Positions 1 to 9,018 of a DNA stretch of 64,000 nt are shown here, one piece after another. Position 1 is the first letter of the stretch; each line of letters begins with the position of its first letter. The position numbers were made by a program, and so were the translations under genes. The DNA comes from Yoonia sp. F2084L. Lineage in GTDB: Bacteria > Pseudomonadota > Alphaproteobacteria > Rhodobacterales > Rhodobacteraceae. The DNA is taken from contig NZ_JALKAH010000002.1 in NCBI RefSeq assembly GCF_023015625.1, forward strand, positions 124,001 to 188,000, written 5' to 3'. The notes under the pieces were generated by a model. That model did not search any database. It was not told the origin of the DNA and was given only the letters and a program-made list of their open reading frames with translations.

Positions 1-1
1 C

Positions 2-1753
2 GGCGGCGCTGGGCTGCGGGCAACTTTGGGTCTGGCTGAACAAGGCCTGCGCACCGCCTGTATCACCAAGGTCTTCCCGACCCGTTCGCACACTGTGGCC
101 GCTCAGGGTGGCATCGCCGCGTCCTTGGGCAATATGGGCCCGGATAGCTGGCAGTGGCATATGTATGACACGGTCAAGGGTTCGGACTGGTTGGGTGACA
201 CTGACGCGATGGAGTATCTGGCGCGAGAGGCACCGAAGGCGGTTTATGAGCTGGAGCACTACGGCGTGCCGTTTTCGCGCACCGAAGAAGGCAAGATTTA
301 TCAACGGCCCTTTGGCGGGCACACGACTGAGTTTGGTGAAGGCCCGCCCGTGCAGCGCACTTGCGCCGCCGCTGACCGCACCGGCCACGCCATTTTGCAC
401 ACGCTTTATGGTCAGTCGCTGAAACAGCAGGCCGAATTTTACATTGAATATTTCGCCCTTGATCTGATCATGTCGGATGACGGCATCTGTCAGGGTGTGA
501 TCGCGTGGAAGCTCGATGACGGCACGATGCATGTCTTCAACGCCAAAACCGTTGTGTTGGCGACTGGCGGCTATGGCCGTGCGTATTTCAGTGCCACATC
601 TGCCCACACCTGCACAGGTGATGGTGGCGGTATGGTGGCCCGTCAGGGACTGCCGTTACAGGATATGGAATTTGTGCAATTCCACCCGACGGGCATCTAT
701 GGTGCTGGGTGTCTGATTACTGAGGGTGCGCGCGGCGAGGGTGGTTATCTGACCAATTCCGAAGGCGAGCGGTTCATGGAGCGCTATGCGCCCAACTACA
801 AAGACCTTGCCCCGCGCGATTACGTCAGCCGCTGCATGACGATGGAAATCCGCGAAGGCCGCGGTGTGGGGGCGGGCGGTGATCATATTCACCTGAACCT
901 GAACCACTTGCCGAAAGAGGCTTTGGCCGAACGGCTACCGGGTATTTCAGAAAGCGCGCGCATCTTTGCGGGCGTCGATGTGACGAAAGAGGCGATCCCG
1001 GTGCTGCCGACCGTGCATTACAATATGGGTGGTATTCCGACGAACTATTATGGTGAGGTTTTGAACCCCACCAAAAAGGACCCAACCGCTGTTGTGCCGG
1101 GTCTGATGGCTGTGGGCGAGGCGGGTTGTGCCTCTGTTCATGGGGCGAACCGGTTGGGATCGAACAGCTTGATCGACCTTGTGGTCTTTGGCCGTGCGGC
1201 AGCGATCCGTGCTGGTGAGGTTGTCGATCGTGATGCGCCGAACCCGACGCTGAACCAAGCTTCTGTTGACCAGTGCTTTGACCGCTTCGACGGGTTGCGC
1301 CATGCGAAAGGGACAGTTGGCACCGCCGAACTGCGTCTTGAGATGCAGAAAGCGATGCAGGCGGATGCAGCGGTGTTCCGCACCGACAAGACGCTCGGCG
1401 AAGGTGTGGCGAAGATGACGGCAATTGCGGAAAAGATGGACGATCTCTCGGTCACCGACCGCAGCCTTGTCTGGAACAGCGATCTGATGGAGACGCTGGA
1501 ACTGACAAATCTGATGCCAAACGCACTGGCCACGATTGTGGGTGCTGAGGCGCGTAAGGAGAGCCGTGGCGCACACGCGCATGAGGATTACGCGACGCGC
1601 GATGATGAAAAGTGGCGGGTGCATACACTAAGCCACATTGATGCAGCCAAAGTGAAGTTGAGCTATCGCCCGGTGATCACGAAAGGTTTGACCACCGAAG
1701 CCGAAGGCGGCATCTCTGAGGCCAAGATCGCACCCAAAGAGAGGACATTCTGA
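2..1753 (+). CDS. sdhA: Succinate dehydrogenase flavoprotein subunit, 5' partial
   Basis: Catalytic FAD subunit of respiratory complex II (succinate to fumarate, inner membrane, TCA cycle). The frame is open from base 2, beginning GGAGLRAT, the end of the Rossmann FAD-binding glycine motif, so only some 20-30 N-terminal residues lie outside the window; 583 codons are present. Visible hallmarks are [10 protein letters not shown], whose His (codon at 89-91) is the family's covalent FAD attachment site, HPTG, GARGEGG, and [11 protein letters not shown] near the C-terminus. A TTG at 26 is only an internal codon, not the start. The stop overlaps the ATG of the following lipoprotein gene (TGATG), so they are co-transcribed. 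sdhC and sdhD presumably lie upstream, outside the window. Identification is secure. Confidence 0.97.
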   Translation, partial: GGAGLRATLGLAEQGLRTACITKVFPTRSHTVAAQGGIAASLGNMGPDSWQWHMYDTVKGSDWLGDTDAMEYLAREAPKAVYELEHYGVPFSRTEEGKIYQRPFGGHTTEFGEGPPVQRTCAAADRTGHAILHTLYGQSLKQQAEFYIEYFALDLIMSDDGICQGVIAWKLDDGTMHVFNAKTVVLATGGYGRAYFSATSAHTCTGDGGGMVARQGLPLQDMEFVQFHPTGIYGAGCLITEGARGEGGYLTNSEGERFMERYAPNYKDLAPRDYVSRCMTMEIREGRGVGAGGDHIHLNLNHLPKEALAERLPGISESARIFAGVDVTKEAIPVLPTVHYNMGGIPTNYYGEVLNPTKKDPTAVVPGLMAVGEAGCASVHGANRLGSNSLIDLVVFGRAAAIRAGEVVDRDAPNPTLNQASVDQCFDRFDGLRHAKGTVGTAELRLEMQKAMQADAAVFRTDKTLGEGVAKMTAIAEKMDDLSVTDRSLVWNSDLMETLELTNLMPNALATIVGAEARKESRGAHAHEDYATRDDEKWRVHTLSHIDAAKVKLSYRPVITKGLTTEAEGGISEAKIAPKERTF

Positions 1754-2085
1754 TGCGTGCTTTAGCTCTTCCTTGTACGGCTGTGCTCATGCTGGCCGGT
1801 TGTATGCAGGACCTTGGCCCTGCTGGTGATACGCTGGCGCGTGATGCGGCAAAAGGTGTGGTCAATACCACCGTACAAAGCCGGTTCCCGGGCGTTGATG
1901 CACGGCCCTATACCGACTGCATCATTGATAACGCATCAGGTGGCGAGATTATCCAGATCGCTGAAGCGGCCCTTGTGGGGACCAGTCAGGCAACGACCAA
2001 CCTGATCGTTGATATTGCGCAGCGGCCAGATACGGTACGTTGTGCTTTGAATAGCTCGCTGGGGACAACGGGGCTGGGTTTGTGA
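1753..2085 (+). CDS. Small predicted lipoprotein downstream of sdhA
   Basis: A 110-residue protein of unknown function. The N-terminus is a lipoprotein signal: a short hydrophobic stretch ending in LMLAGC, with the acylated Cys at about residue 17. Two further Cys (about residues 58 and 98) could form a periplasmic disulfide. The ATG overlaps the sdhA stop (TGATG) and its own stop overlaps the GTG of the next lipoprotein gene, so the three are translationally coupled. Its position in the sdh operon suggests a link to complex II or envelope energy metabolism, but nothing in the sequence shows a function. Confidence 0.85.
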   Translation: MRALALPCTAVLMLAGCMQDLGPAGDTLARDAAKGVVNTTVQSRFPGVDARPYTDCIIDNASGGEIIQIAEAALVGTSQATTNLIVDIAQRPDTVRCALNSSLGTTGLGL

Positions 2086-2369
2086 AGCGTTTGTTCGTTC
2101 TTCTCAGCGCGTTGGCGGTCACCGCATGTGGTGAAGTCTCGCCCGAGCGTGCCGCAGATCGCTGCGAGGAACGCGCGCGCGCAGCGCAGGGGCCCGAGGT
2201 TGGGGTGACGGTCGGTGCGAACAGCAACAGCGGAGCCTTCGCAGACGCCAGCATCGGCATCAGTTTAGACGCAATTCGCGGTCGCGACCCGATTGAAGTT
2301 TATGAGAGCTGTGTTTTTGGTTTGACGGGTGAGTTACCGGTGAGGCCAGCGCGGTTGCGGGCGATATAG
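2082..2369 (+). CDS. Small predicted lipoprotein, second downstream of sdhA
   Basis: A 95-residue protein of unknown function with a GTG start that overlaps the preceding stop codon. Residues 1-15 form a lipoprotein signal ending LAVTAC (lipid Cys about 16). The mature part has one more Cys pair (about residues 28 and 77) and a small Gly/Ser/Ala-rich middle (GVTVGANSNSGAFADASIG). It is the last plus-strand gene before the orientation flips; a minus-strand glycosyltransferase ends 19 bases beyond its stop. Probably periplasmic or inner-leaflet outer-membrane anchored. No family recognised. Confidence 0.8.
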   Translation: MKRLFVLLSALAVTACGEVSPERAADRCEERARAAQGPEVGVTVGANSNSGAFADASIGISLDAIRGRDPIEVYESCVFGLTGELPVRPARLRAI

Positions 2370-2388
2370 GCGGCAGACTGGCTTTTGT

Positions 2389-3495
2389 TCACGGGTGTAA
2401 ACTCATTTTTTTGCGAATAATCGCAGCAGATCTTGCAGCGGAGAAGTTTGCATTCACGTGAACGCGCGCCTGATCGCCCAGCTGCTCGACCGTTTGCTGA
2501 TTTTCCAGCAGTGTTCTGATTGCAGTTTCCATTGCTGCCGCATCGTGTTCATCGACAAGGATGCCATGTTTGCCGTCTTCGACAGCCTCGGGAATGCCGC
2601 TGTGACGGGTGGTGACGACGGCAAGTCCCGATGACATAGCTTCAAGAATGGCAACCGGTAGCCCTTCAATATCTCCATCAGCTGCGGTGACGGAGTGCTG
2701 CAAGAAACAACTTGCTTTTTGCATCAATCCTTGCACTTTTTGGTGCGATGCCGCGCCATGTAAGGTGATTTTGTCGGATAACGCATGTTCTGCTACGTAC
2801 CCTTTGCAGTCTTCAAACAACGGTCCATCCCCAATAAAATCAAGATGCGCATTTGGCCAGTCTTTTGCGGCAGACGCGAAGGCTGAGATGGTGATATGCG
2901 GCGCCTTCTTTTCTACGAAGCGCCCAACGGCGAGGCATCTTTGCGGTATGCGGTCTGAGAGCTGAAAAGCATCTGGTTCGATGCCACAAGGTGTGATGGT
3001 TATCAAATCCTCCGGGCACCCGATCTCGATCAACTTATTCGCCAAGAAACGCGAGGGCGCAAAGAACCCCTCAGCTTGTTTAAACAGCTTCTGGTATCTG
3101 CGAACGGTCTTGGGTTTCCTGATCTCTTTGGATGCGTCGTATCCGTGGAAATGCACAAAATAACGGCAGTCAGCTTTTCGTGCTGCGGGTAACAGCTTAT
3201 ATCCCAGACCACCAAACTCCGCCATCATTGCTGTGACGCCATGTTCGCGCAAGAAGCCCGCTATGATGTGGTTTGGTCCTCTTAGCTGGTTCAGACCTGA
3301 TACCGTTCTGCGCGATGTCGCATCAATGATCACCGCGGGCTTCTCGCCCAGATACAGATGCGGCCCTGGAAGCTGTGGTGCCTTTGGCGTCTCAAGCGAC
3401 ACGAAGACAGTCCGGTTCGGCGCTATGAGTTTGCCGTGCTGCCTTACAAATGTTTGCGAGTTTTCGCTAAATGTTGCCGACGCTAGTGCAAACAA
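2389..3495 (-). CDS. Family 4 glycosyltransferase (GT-B fold)
   Basis: A 368-residue retaining glycosyltransferase, probably acting in capsule, exopolysaccharide or LPS synthesis at the cytoplasmic face of the inner membrane. The N-terminus carries the SxxSQTFVRQH-type motif common at the start of GT4 proteins. The C-terminal half has the nucleotide-sugar site: GRFVEKKAPH, and the E-x7-E element in EGLPVAILEAMSSG followed by IPEAVEDGKHGILV. The start is a TTG; an in-frame TAA sits 15 codons upstream and no other start codon lies between, so TTG 3495 is the only choice consistent with the SETF-type motif. An AAGG lies about 11 bases upstream. It diverges from a pyruvyltransferase gene, and the two separate sdhA from sdhB. 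The DNA looks more AT-rich than the sdh genes, suggesting insertion or transfer (inferred). Confidence 0.88.
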   Translation of the reverse strand: MFALASATFSENSQTFVRQHGKLIAPNRTVFVSLETPKAPQLPGPHLYLGEKPAVIIDATSRRTVSGLNQLRGPNHIIAGFLREHGVTAMMAEFGGLGYKLLPAARKADCRYFVHFHGYDASKEIRKPKTVRRYQKLFKQAEGFFAPSRFLANKLIEIGCPEDLITITPCGIEPDAFQLSDRIPQRCLAVGRFVEKKAPHITISAFASAAKDWPNAHLDFIGDGPLFEDCKGYVAEHALSDKITLHGAASHQKVQGLMQKASCFLQHSVTAADGDIEGLPVAILEAMSSGLAVVTTRHSGIPEAVEDGKHGILVDEHDAAAMETAIRTLLENQQTVEQLGDQARVHVNANFSAARSAAIIRKKMSLHP

Positions 3496-3589
3496 TTGTT
3501 CAGCCTTATACTGTGTCCGAAGCGGAGTAGTCGCAGCACATTAATCAGGTGTGCAGAAAATAACCATGTTGAAAGAGTAAGGTCGGGCG

Positions 3590-4543
3590 TTGCGTCATAT
3601 TCATCTTATCGATACCTCAATTGGCTCGGACAATATTGGCGATGAAATAATCGTCCAGGAGGCAAAAAAACACCTCCTTCCCTTGCTGACGGACGCCTAC
3701 ATCTCAACCTCGGCTGGTCACGACGGTCTTGGGAATTACAGCCGCGATATCGCTGCATCTGCGGATGCGATTGTCCTTCTGGGCACGAACGCATTGAGTG
3801 CAAAGTACAAGGGCGGGTCAAAATATATTTGGCACGTCGAAAGGCAAGATCTGCCAATCCTTCGAGAGAAGGTGGTTCTTTTTGGTGTGGGCGCGAACAG
3901 AGATTTTCGAAAGATTGACAGAAAGCAGCTGAAATTTCTCAAGCATGTGCTGTCCCCGAACCATATCCATTCCGTTCGTGACGAAACTGCGGCCCGCATT
4001 GTACGCGCATGCGGGCTTGATGTGTTGAACACCAGTTGCCCTACACTTTGGACCGAACCGACCGTCAATGCGGATCGGGCATCCCCGGCAACGACGGTTT
4101 GTTTTACACTGACAAAGCATAAGGGAGACCCGGCAGACCTTGATCTCCTGCACGTTCTACAAAAGACTTATGAGGAAGTATGGTTCTGGCCTCAGCAGCC
4201 CCGCGACTTGGCATATTTGCAACAGATGGTTGGCCGTCAAGATGTGAAAGTCTTGCCCGCCAATCTTACGAGCTATGATGCATTTCTGGCTGGAAGAAGT
4301 GTCGATGTGGTCGGTACACGGCTACACGGTACGATACGCGGCCTTTTGCACGGTCAGCGGTCTATTGTGGTCGCGATCGATAATCGTGCGCGCGACATAG
4401 GCGCAGAAACCGGACTTCCAACAATAGCGCGCGCTGACGTGAATGATCAATTGGCAAACCTTCTGGACAGCGATTTCACGACGACTTTGCAATTGCCCAC
4501 ACAGAACATTGCGAAATTTCTCGCGCAGTTTCGTGTCAGCTAG
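3590..4543 (+). CDS. Polysaccharide pyruvyl transferase family protein
   Basis: A 317-residue protein resembling polysaccharide pyruvyltransferases (CsaB/WcaK group), which add ketal-linked pyruvate from PEP to surface sugars. Visible signs are the N-terminal GSDNIGDEIIVQEA (the N-x-GD start typical of the family), LFGVGANRDF, an RDE-containing stretch (VRDETAARIV) and the C-terminal TRLHGTIRGLL with the conserved Arg/His pair. The start is TTG 3590: an in-frame ATG 24 bases upstream is followed four codons later by a stop. It is divergent from the GT4 gene across 94 bases, so the two probably form one surface-polysaccharide module. The acceptor sugar cannot be read from sequence. Confidence 0.82.
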   Translation: MRHIHLIDTSIGSDNIGDEIIVQEAKKHLLPLLTDAYISTSAGHDGLGNYSRDIAASADAIVLLGTNALSAKYKGGSKYIWHVERQDLPILREKVVLFGVGANRDFRKIDRKQLKFLKHVLSPNHIHSVRDETAARIVRACGLDVLNTSCPTLWTEPTVNADRASPATTVCFTLTKHKGDPADLDLLHVLQKTYEEVWFWPQQPRDLAYLQQMVGRQDVKVLPANLTSYDAFLAGRSVDVVGTRLHGTIRGLLHGQRSIVVAIDNRARDIGAETGLPTIARADVNDQLANLLDSDFTTTLQLPTQNIAKFLAQFRVS

Positions 4544-4629
4544 CTACATTGAGCAGCGGCGTGACATTTTGCAACACGTCAGAACAGGAATTTAACGTCG
4601 AGTTTTCATGACTTAGACGGAAAGCCGCA

Positions 4630-4658
4630 TTGTTCTTGGTGCGTTGAAGAGCTATGTT
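4630..4658 (+). promoter_or_regulatory. Candidate sigma-70-type promoter for sdhB
   Basis: TTGTTC at 4630-4635 and TATGTT at 4653-4658 are separated by exactly 17 bases, about 25 bases upstream of the sdhB ATG. Matches to the consensus are 3/6 and 4/6, so this is weak. It is listed because sdhB is separated from sdhA by a minus-strand gene and must have its own promoter or depend on the one upstream of 3590. Confidence 0.3.
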
Positions 4659-4682
4659 TTACGTGTAAGCGAAGGAAGACAA

Positions 4683-5462
4683 ATGGTACAACTCACACTT
4701 CCCAAGAACTCCCGCATGAAGGTGGGTAAGACCTGGCCAAAGCCGGAGGGCGCTACCAATCTGCGCAAAGTGCAGATTTATCGCTGGAATCCTGATGATG
4801 GGCAGAACCCACAGCTGGATACTTATTTCCTTGATATGGACACATGTGGTCCGATGGTTCTGGACGCGCTGATCAAGATTAAGAATGAGATTGACCCCAC
4901 GCTCACCTTCCGCCGGTCCTGTCGTGAAGGGATTTGCGGGTCTTGCGCGATGAATATCGACGGGATCAACACGCTTGCTTGCATCTATGGCATGGATGAA
5001 GTGAAGGGTGACGTGAAAATCTATCCGCTGCCGCATATGCCGGTGATCAAGGATTTGATCCCCGATCTGACCCATTTCTATGCGCAGCACGCCTCTGTCA
5101 TGCCATGGCTTGAAACAAAGACGAACCGCCCCGCAAAAGAGTGGAAGCAATCAGTTGATGACCGCAAGAAGCTGGATGGCTTATATGAGTGCGTCATGTG
5201 CGCGTGTTGTTCAACATCCTGCCCGTCTTACTGGTGGAACGGTGACAGATACCTTGGGCCAGCAGCGCTGTTGCATGCGTACCGTTGGATCATCGACAGC
5301 CGTGATGAGGCGACAGGCGAGCGTTTGGATGAATTGGAAGATCCGTTCAAGCTCTACCGCTGCCACACGATCATGAATTGTGCCAAGACCTGCCCAAAGG
5401 GTCTGAACCCCGCCAAGGCGATTGCGCATATCAAAGGCATGATGGTCGAACGGGTCGTTTGA
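4683..5462 (+). CDS. sdhB: Succinate dehydrogenase iron-sulfur subunit
   Basis: A 259-residue electron-transfer subunit of complex II, passing electrons from SdhA FAD to quinone. All three cluster motifs are present: 2Fe-2S ([12 protein letters not shown] plus a later Cys), 4Fe-4S ([12 protein letters not shown]) and 3Fe-4S ([14 protein letters not shown]). The ATG at 4683 is preceded by GAAGGAAG at good spacing; a longer in-frame reading from a TTG at 4644 adds 13 residues not typical of the family. The family order is usually sdhC-sdhD-sdhA-(small gene)-sdhB, but here a minus-strand glycosyltransferase and a pyruvyltransferase lie between. Downstream is a REP-like structure and the convergent deoD. 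Confidence 0.97.
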   Translation: MVQLTLPKNSRMKVGKTWPKPEGATNLRKVQIYRWNPDDGQNPQLDTYFLDMDTCGPMVLDALIKIKNEIDPTLTFRRSCREGICGSCAMNIDGINTLACIYGMDEVKGDVKIYPLPHMPVIKDLIPDLTHFYAQHASVMPWLETKTNRPAKEWKQSVDDRKKLDGLYECVMCACCSTSCPSYWWNGDRYLGPAALLHAYRWIIDSRDEATGERLDELEDPFKLYRCHTIMNCAKTCPKGLNPAKAIAHIKGMMVERVV

Positions 5463-5478
5463 TGATCGAGAGGTCGGA

Positions 5479-5705
5479 GGGGGGCCGTCTGCCCCCCGCT
5501 GCGCCCCCCCGAGGATATTTTTGGGCCAATAATAACGAAGCGTTAACCGTAATACAGCGATTGTAGTGTCGCGGTACAGGCAGGGATGCCGATGACCGTG
5601 GCCGGTAATGACCGGATGGGCTCGTTCTTTGGGACGGGCCCATAGTTATTATTGGCCCATAAATATCCTGGGGGAGGACCGGTACGGGCCGGGGGCAAAG
5701 CCCCC
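5479..5705. repeat. Inverted pair of REP-like extragenic elements between sdhB and deoD
   Basis: Two copies of one composite element face each other. The left copy has a perfect 7-bp hairpin (5479-5485 with 5491-5497, loop CGTCT), then a roughly 30-base block at 5507-5536 reading CCCCGAGGATATTTTTGGGC and on to AATAATAAC. The right copy is the reverse complement: the block at 5645-5674 (one substitution and one base indel relative to the left), then a perfect hairpin at 5691-5705 (GGGGGC, AAA, GCCCCC). About 108 bases separate the blocks. As RNA the arms can pair into a long stem, so this may end transcription of both convergent genes. I associate similar GC hairpin plus GAGGATATTT elements with Rhodobacteraceae intergenic spacers. 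Confidence 0.8.
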
Positions 5706-5713
5706 TCAGGTCG

Positions 5714-6418
5714 TCAGCTAAATGCCGCTGCCAAAGCAATCTCAACCATATCGCCAAAAGACCTTTCACGATCTTCCGCAGGCAGTGCTTCATGCGTGAT
5801 CAGATGATCGCTGACCGTCAGCACCGCCAGGGCCCGCCGCCCGTGTCGCGCGGCAAGGTTGTAGAGTTCGGCCGCTTCCATTTCGACGCCCAGAATACCA
5901 TGCCGGATCATCTGTTCGTTCAGATCGGGGCGTTCATCATAGAAGACATCTGACGAATAGATGCCGCCCACATGGGTTGGCACGCCTTTCGCCTTGGCCG
6001 CATCGTGGGCCGCGGCCAACAGCCCGTAATCGGCACAGGGTGCGAAGTTCAACTCTTTGAATATCCCGCTTGATGGGGTGGAAAGGGTCGAGGCCGTCAT
6101 CGCCAGGATAACATCCCGGATGCCCACGCTGTCCTGCATGCCACCGCATGATCCAATCCGGATCAACGTTTGCGCATCATAGTCTTTGATCAGCTCATTC
6201 GCGTAAATCGACAGTGACGGCATGCCCATGCCGGACCCTTGGATCGTGACAGGGTGACCATTCCATGTGCCGGTGAACCCGAGCATCCCGCGCACTTCGT
6301 TGATGCAACGTGCGTTTTGCAGAAACGTCTCTGCCGCCCATTTGGCCCGATAGGGGTCGCCGGGCATCAAAACGGTGGGGGCGATGTCGCCTGTCTTTGC
6401 GCCGATATGGATTGTCAT
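5714..6418 (-). CDS. deoD: Purine-nucleoside phosphorylase, DeoD type
   Basis: A 234-residue enzyme of the hexameric (PNP_UDP_1) family that splits purine (deoxy)nucleosides with phosphate into base and (deoxy)ribose-1-phosphate. Motifs: [10 protein letters not shown] (phosphate and ribose contacts), [20 protein letters not shown] (ribose-binding Met-Glu) and TVSDHLIT, whose Asp is the catalytic acid in this family. Length is normal. The GGAGGCCC sequence just upstream of the ATG supports the start. It is convergent with sdhB. A second phosphorylase from an unrelated subfamily lies at 16285-17091 in a nucleoside importer operon, so the two probably differ in substrate range. Confidence 0.95.
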   Translation of the reverse strand: MTIHIGAKTGDIAPTVLMPGDPYRAKWAAETFLQNARCINEVRGMLGFTGTWNGHPVTIQGSGMGMPSLSIYANELIKDYDAQTLIRIGSCGGMQDSVGIRDVILAMTASTLSTPSSGIFKELNFAPCADYGLLAAAHDAAKAKGVPTHVGGIYSSDVFYDERPDLNEQMIRHGILGVEMEAAELYNLAARHGRRALAVLTVSDHLITHEALPAEDRERSFGDMVEIALAAAFS

Positions 6419-6475
6419 GCTGGGCCTCCTGATGTGTCGAGGCCCAGCTTAGGGTCATGCGTCTAAAGGGGAAAG

Positions 6476-6814
6476 CTAGATTTCCATTGCGTCTGGTGAC
6501 GTGCCGCCTGCGATCGCCTTTTTGAACCAATCAGGCTGGCGGCCTTTGCCAGTCCAGGTTTGATCGGCGTTTGCGGGGTTCTTGTATTTCGGCGCAGACG
6601 CGGTTTTTGGACCGGTCTTTGCTTTGCGGGTTTTGCGCACAGGCGCGTCCGCCGTAATTTCTGCCAACGAAAAGCCATGCGCTGCGGCCGCTTTTTCGGC
6701 CGCGGCCAGTGCGGCTTTCTTGTCTTTCTCAGCCAATTTCACCAAAGCTTTTTCAACATTGGCTTTGAGCTTTTCAAGCTCTTTTCGTGTCATTGATTTC
6801 AGGTCAGGTTTCAT
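6476..6814 (-). CDS. hvrA: H-NS family nucleoid regulator, HvrA-like
   Basis: A 112-residue histone-like DNA-binding protein. Residues 1-50 form a charged helical, probably coiled-coil oligomerisation region (MTRKELEKLKANVEKALVKL, Lys/Ala rich). The C-terminus has the H-NS DNA-binding signature YKNPANADQTWTGKGRQPDW, with the TWxGxGRxPxW core. In Rhodobacter the homologue HvrA/Spb regulates photosynthesis and nitrogen-fixation genes in response to light or redox; the targets here are unknown. The ATG at 6814 has GGAG about nine bases upstream and is preferred over an extension from 6856. The neighbour ecm is transcribed in the same direction but its stop lies 98 bases away. Confidence 0.88.
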   Translation of the reverse strand: MKPDLKSMTRKELEKLKANVEKALVKLAEKDKKAALAAAEKAAAAHGFSLAEITADAPVRKTRKAKTGPKTASAPKYKNPANADQTWTGKGRQPDWFKKAIAGGTSPDAMEI

Positions 6815-6912
6815 ATTTACCACTCCAATTGATAAGCGTGGCAATAGCACCGTCATGCGTGAGGGACACGTCGAAAACGAAATATGCTGTACTTAAGCGT
6901 ATTTTCTGCCGA

Positions 6913-8880
6913 TTATTCTGCTGCGACAGAGCGCGGGTCGACCAATTCTACGATATCGCCCATGATTTTGTTTAACTCAAAGTCTTTTGGCGTGTAAACG
7001 CGGGCCACTCCCATTGCGCGCAATTCATTTGCGTCGTCGTCAGGGATAATGCCGCCTGCAATCACCGGGATGTGGGTGATCCCGGCGGCGTTCAGTCGTT
7101 TCATCACGTCACGTACCAAGGGAATATGAGAGCCCGAAAGAATGGATAGGCCGATCACGTGGCAATTGCCATTTTGTGCGGCTGTCACGATTTCTTCTGG
7201 TGTGAGGCGGATGCCTTCGTAGTCGATGTCCATACCGCAATCGCGTGCGCGCGCGGCGATCTGTTCAGCCCCATTCGAATGGCCATCGAGCCCCGGTTTA
7301 CCGACAAGGAACTTCAGGCGGCGACCCAATGCTGCGCTGACCAGATCGACTTGTTCGCGTAACTCTTCGAGGCCTTCAGTTCGGTTCGATGGGTTGCTGC
7401 TGACGCCTGTTGGCGCGCGGTACTGCCCAAAGACGCTGCGGATGACGTCAGACCATTCGCCCGTTGTGACGCCAGCGCGCGCGCAAACGATTGAGGGGGG
7501 CATGATGTTGCTGCCGTCTTGTGCTGCTGCGCGCAGTGCTGAAAGCGCCTTTGTGACGGCTCCACTGTCGCGGTCGGATTTCCATGCGTTCAGGCGGCGC
7601 AATTGGTCAGCCTCCGCTTCTGGGTCCGACACCATGATTGCATCATCGCCAGCGGTCAGCGGTGAGGGTTCGCCCGCTTGCCATTTGTTGACGCCAACGA
7701 CCGTGGTGTCCCCGCGTTCAATGCCGCCAATGCGCGCTGCATTGCTTTCGACAAGCCGGGATTTCATATAGGCAATTGCGCCGACTGCACCGCCCATTCC
7801 ATCAATTTGCGCCAATTCGGCGCGGGCGCCGTCTTTAAGCTCATTTACTTTGCGATCAATTGCGGGGTTGCCGTCAAATAGATCGTCGAACTCCAACAAG
7901 TCAGTTTCATAGGCCAAGATCTGTTGCATCCGCAGCGACCATTGCTGGTCCCATGGGCGAGGTAGGCCAAGCGCTTCATTCCATGCAGGCAATTGCACGG
8001 CGCGGGCGCGGGCATTTTTGGATAGTGTGACAGCGAGCGTTTCCAACAAAATACGATAGACGTTGTTTTCGGGTTGTTGCTCGGTCAGGCCCAGCGAATT
8101 GACCTGCACACCATAGCGGAAACGACGGTATTTCGCATCTTCCACGCCATAACGATTTGCGCAGATTTCATCCCATAATTCGACGAAGGCGCGCATTTTA
8201 CAAAGTTCAGTAACGAAACGGATGCCTGCATTTACGAAGAATGAGATGCGACCAACCATTGCTGGGAAATGCTCTGGCGGGACTTTTCCTTTGAGGTCGT
8301 CCAAAACGGCAGTGGCCGTTGCCAATGCGAAGGCGAGCTCTTCCTCGGGCGTCGCCCCGGCCTCTTGCAGATGATAGGAACACACGTTCATCGGGTTCCA
8401 CTTTGGCAGGTGTTCGCGTGTGTAGGCCGCGACATCGGTGATCATCCGCAGCGACGGCTCTGGCGGGCAGATATAGGTGCCGCGTGAGAGGTATTCCTTG
8501 ATGATGTCGTTTTGAACAGTGCCTTGCAGCGCGCTGACATCTGCGCCCTGTTCCTCGGCGACCGCGATGTAGAGTGACAGCAACCAAGGTGCTGTCGCGT
8601 TGATCGTCATGGACGTGTTCATCTGGTCCAACGGAATATCGTTAAAAAGGGCGCGCATATCGCCTAGATGGCTGATGGGCACGCCGACTTTGCCAACCTC
8701 GCCTTTCGCCAGCACGTGATCGCTGTCATAGCCTGTCTGCGTGGGCAGATCGAAAGCAACTGAAAGACCGGTTTGCCCCTTGGCAAGGTTGCCACGATAA
8801 AGCGCATTGGATGCCGCCGCAGTCGAGTGACCTGCATATGTCCGAAACAGCCAAGGGCGATCTTTCTGCGGTTGCGACAT
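6913..8880 (-). CDS. ecm: (2R)-ethylmalonyl-CoA mutase, B12-dependent
   Basis: A 655-residue adenosylcobalamin-dependent mutase converting (2R)-ethylmalonyl-CoA to (2S)-methylsuccinyl-CoA in the ethylmalonyl-CoA pathway for acetate assimilation. The N-terminal substrate barrel starts RPWLFRTYAGHSTAAASNALY and includes FDLPTQTGYDSDH and YICPPEPSLRMI. The C-terminal cobalamin domain has KPGLDGHSNGAEQIA (D-x-H-x-x-G base-off ligand motif) and later IPVIAGGIIPDDD. Length and the NALYRGNLAKGQTGLSVAFD stretch match Ecm/MeaA rather than methylmalonyl-CoA mutase. It diverges from the PlsB-like gene, with ccr (same pathway) just beyond. The cobalamin genes at 38.8-39.9 kb fit the cofactor need. Confidence 0.94.
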   Translation of the reverse strand: MSQPQKDRPWLFRTYAGHSTAAASNALYRGNLAKGQTGLSVAFDLPTQTGYDSDHVLAKGEVGKVGVPISHLGDMRALFNDIPLDQMNTSMTINATAPWLLSLYIAVAEEQGADVSALQGTVQNDIIKEYLSRGTYICPPEPSLRMITDVAAYTREHLPKWNPMNVCSYHLQEAGATPEEELAFALATATAVLDDLKGKVPPEHFPAMVGRISFFVNAGIRFVTELCKMRAFVELWDEICANRYGVEDAKYRRFRYGVQVNSLGLTEQQPENNVYRILLETLAVTLSKNARARAVQLPAWNEALGLPRPWDQQWSLRMQQILAYETDLLEFDDLFDGNPAIDRKVNELKDGARAELAQIDGMGGAVGAIAYMKSRLVESNAARIGGIERGDTTVVGVNKWQAGEPSPLTAGDDAIMVSDPEAEADQLRRLNAWKSDRDSGAVTKALSALRAAAQDGSNIMPPSIVCARAGVTTGEWSDVIRSVFGQYRAPTGVSSNPSNRTEGLEELREQVDLVSAALGRRLKFLVGKPGLDGHSNGAEQIAARARDCGMDIDYEGIRLTPEEIVTAAQNGNCHVIGLSILSGSHIPLVRDVMKRLNAAGITHIPVIAGGIIPDDDANELRAMGVARVYTPKDFELNKIMGDIVELVDPRSVAAE

Positions 8881-9018
8881 ATGCGGCTCTCCTGAATCAG
8901 TCTACGTAATTTAATTTCGCGCAGACCCCGTTTATCGGACATTTTATGGCGCTGTCAATTCGCTGCGTTGCGGCATCATGGGATTTACGTCTGCACCGTT
9001 CCCTGTCACCTTCGCGCT

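Noticed and set aside
3541-3567. In-frame stop upstream of the GT4 gene read as a nonsense mutation (pseudogene)
   Set aside because: The TTG after the stop gives an N-terminus that already aligns with the GT4 start motif, so the gene looks intact.
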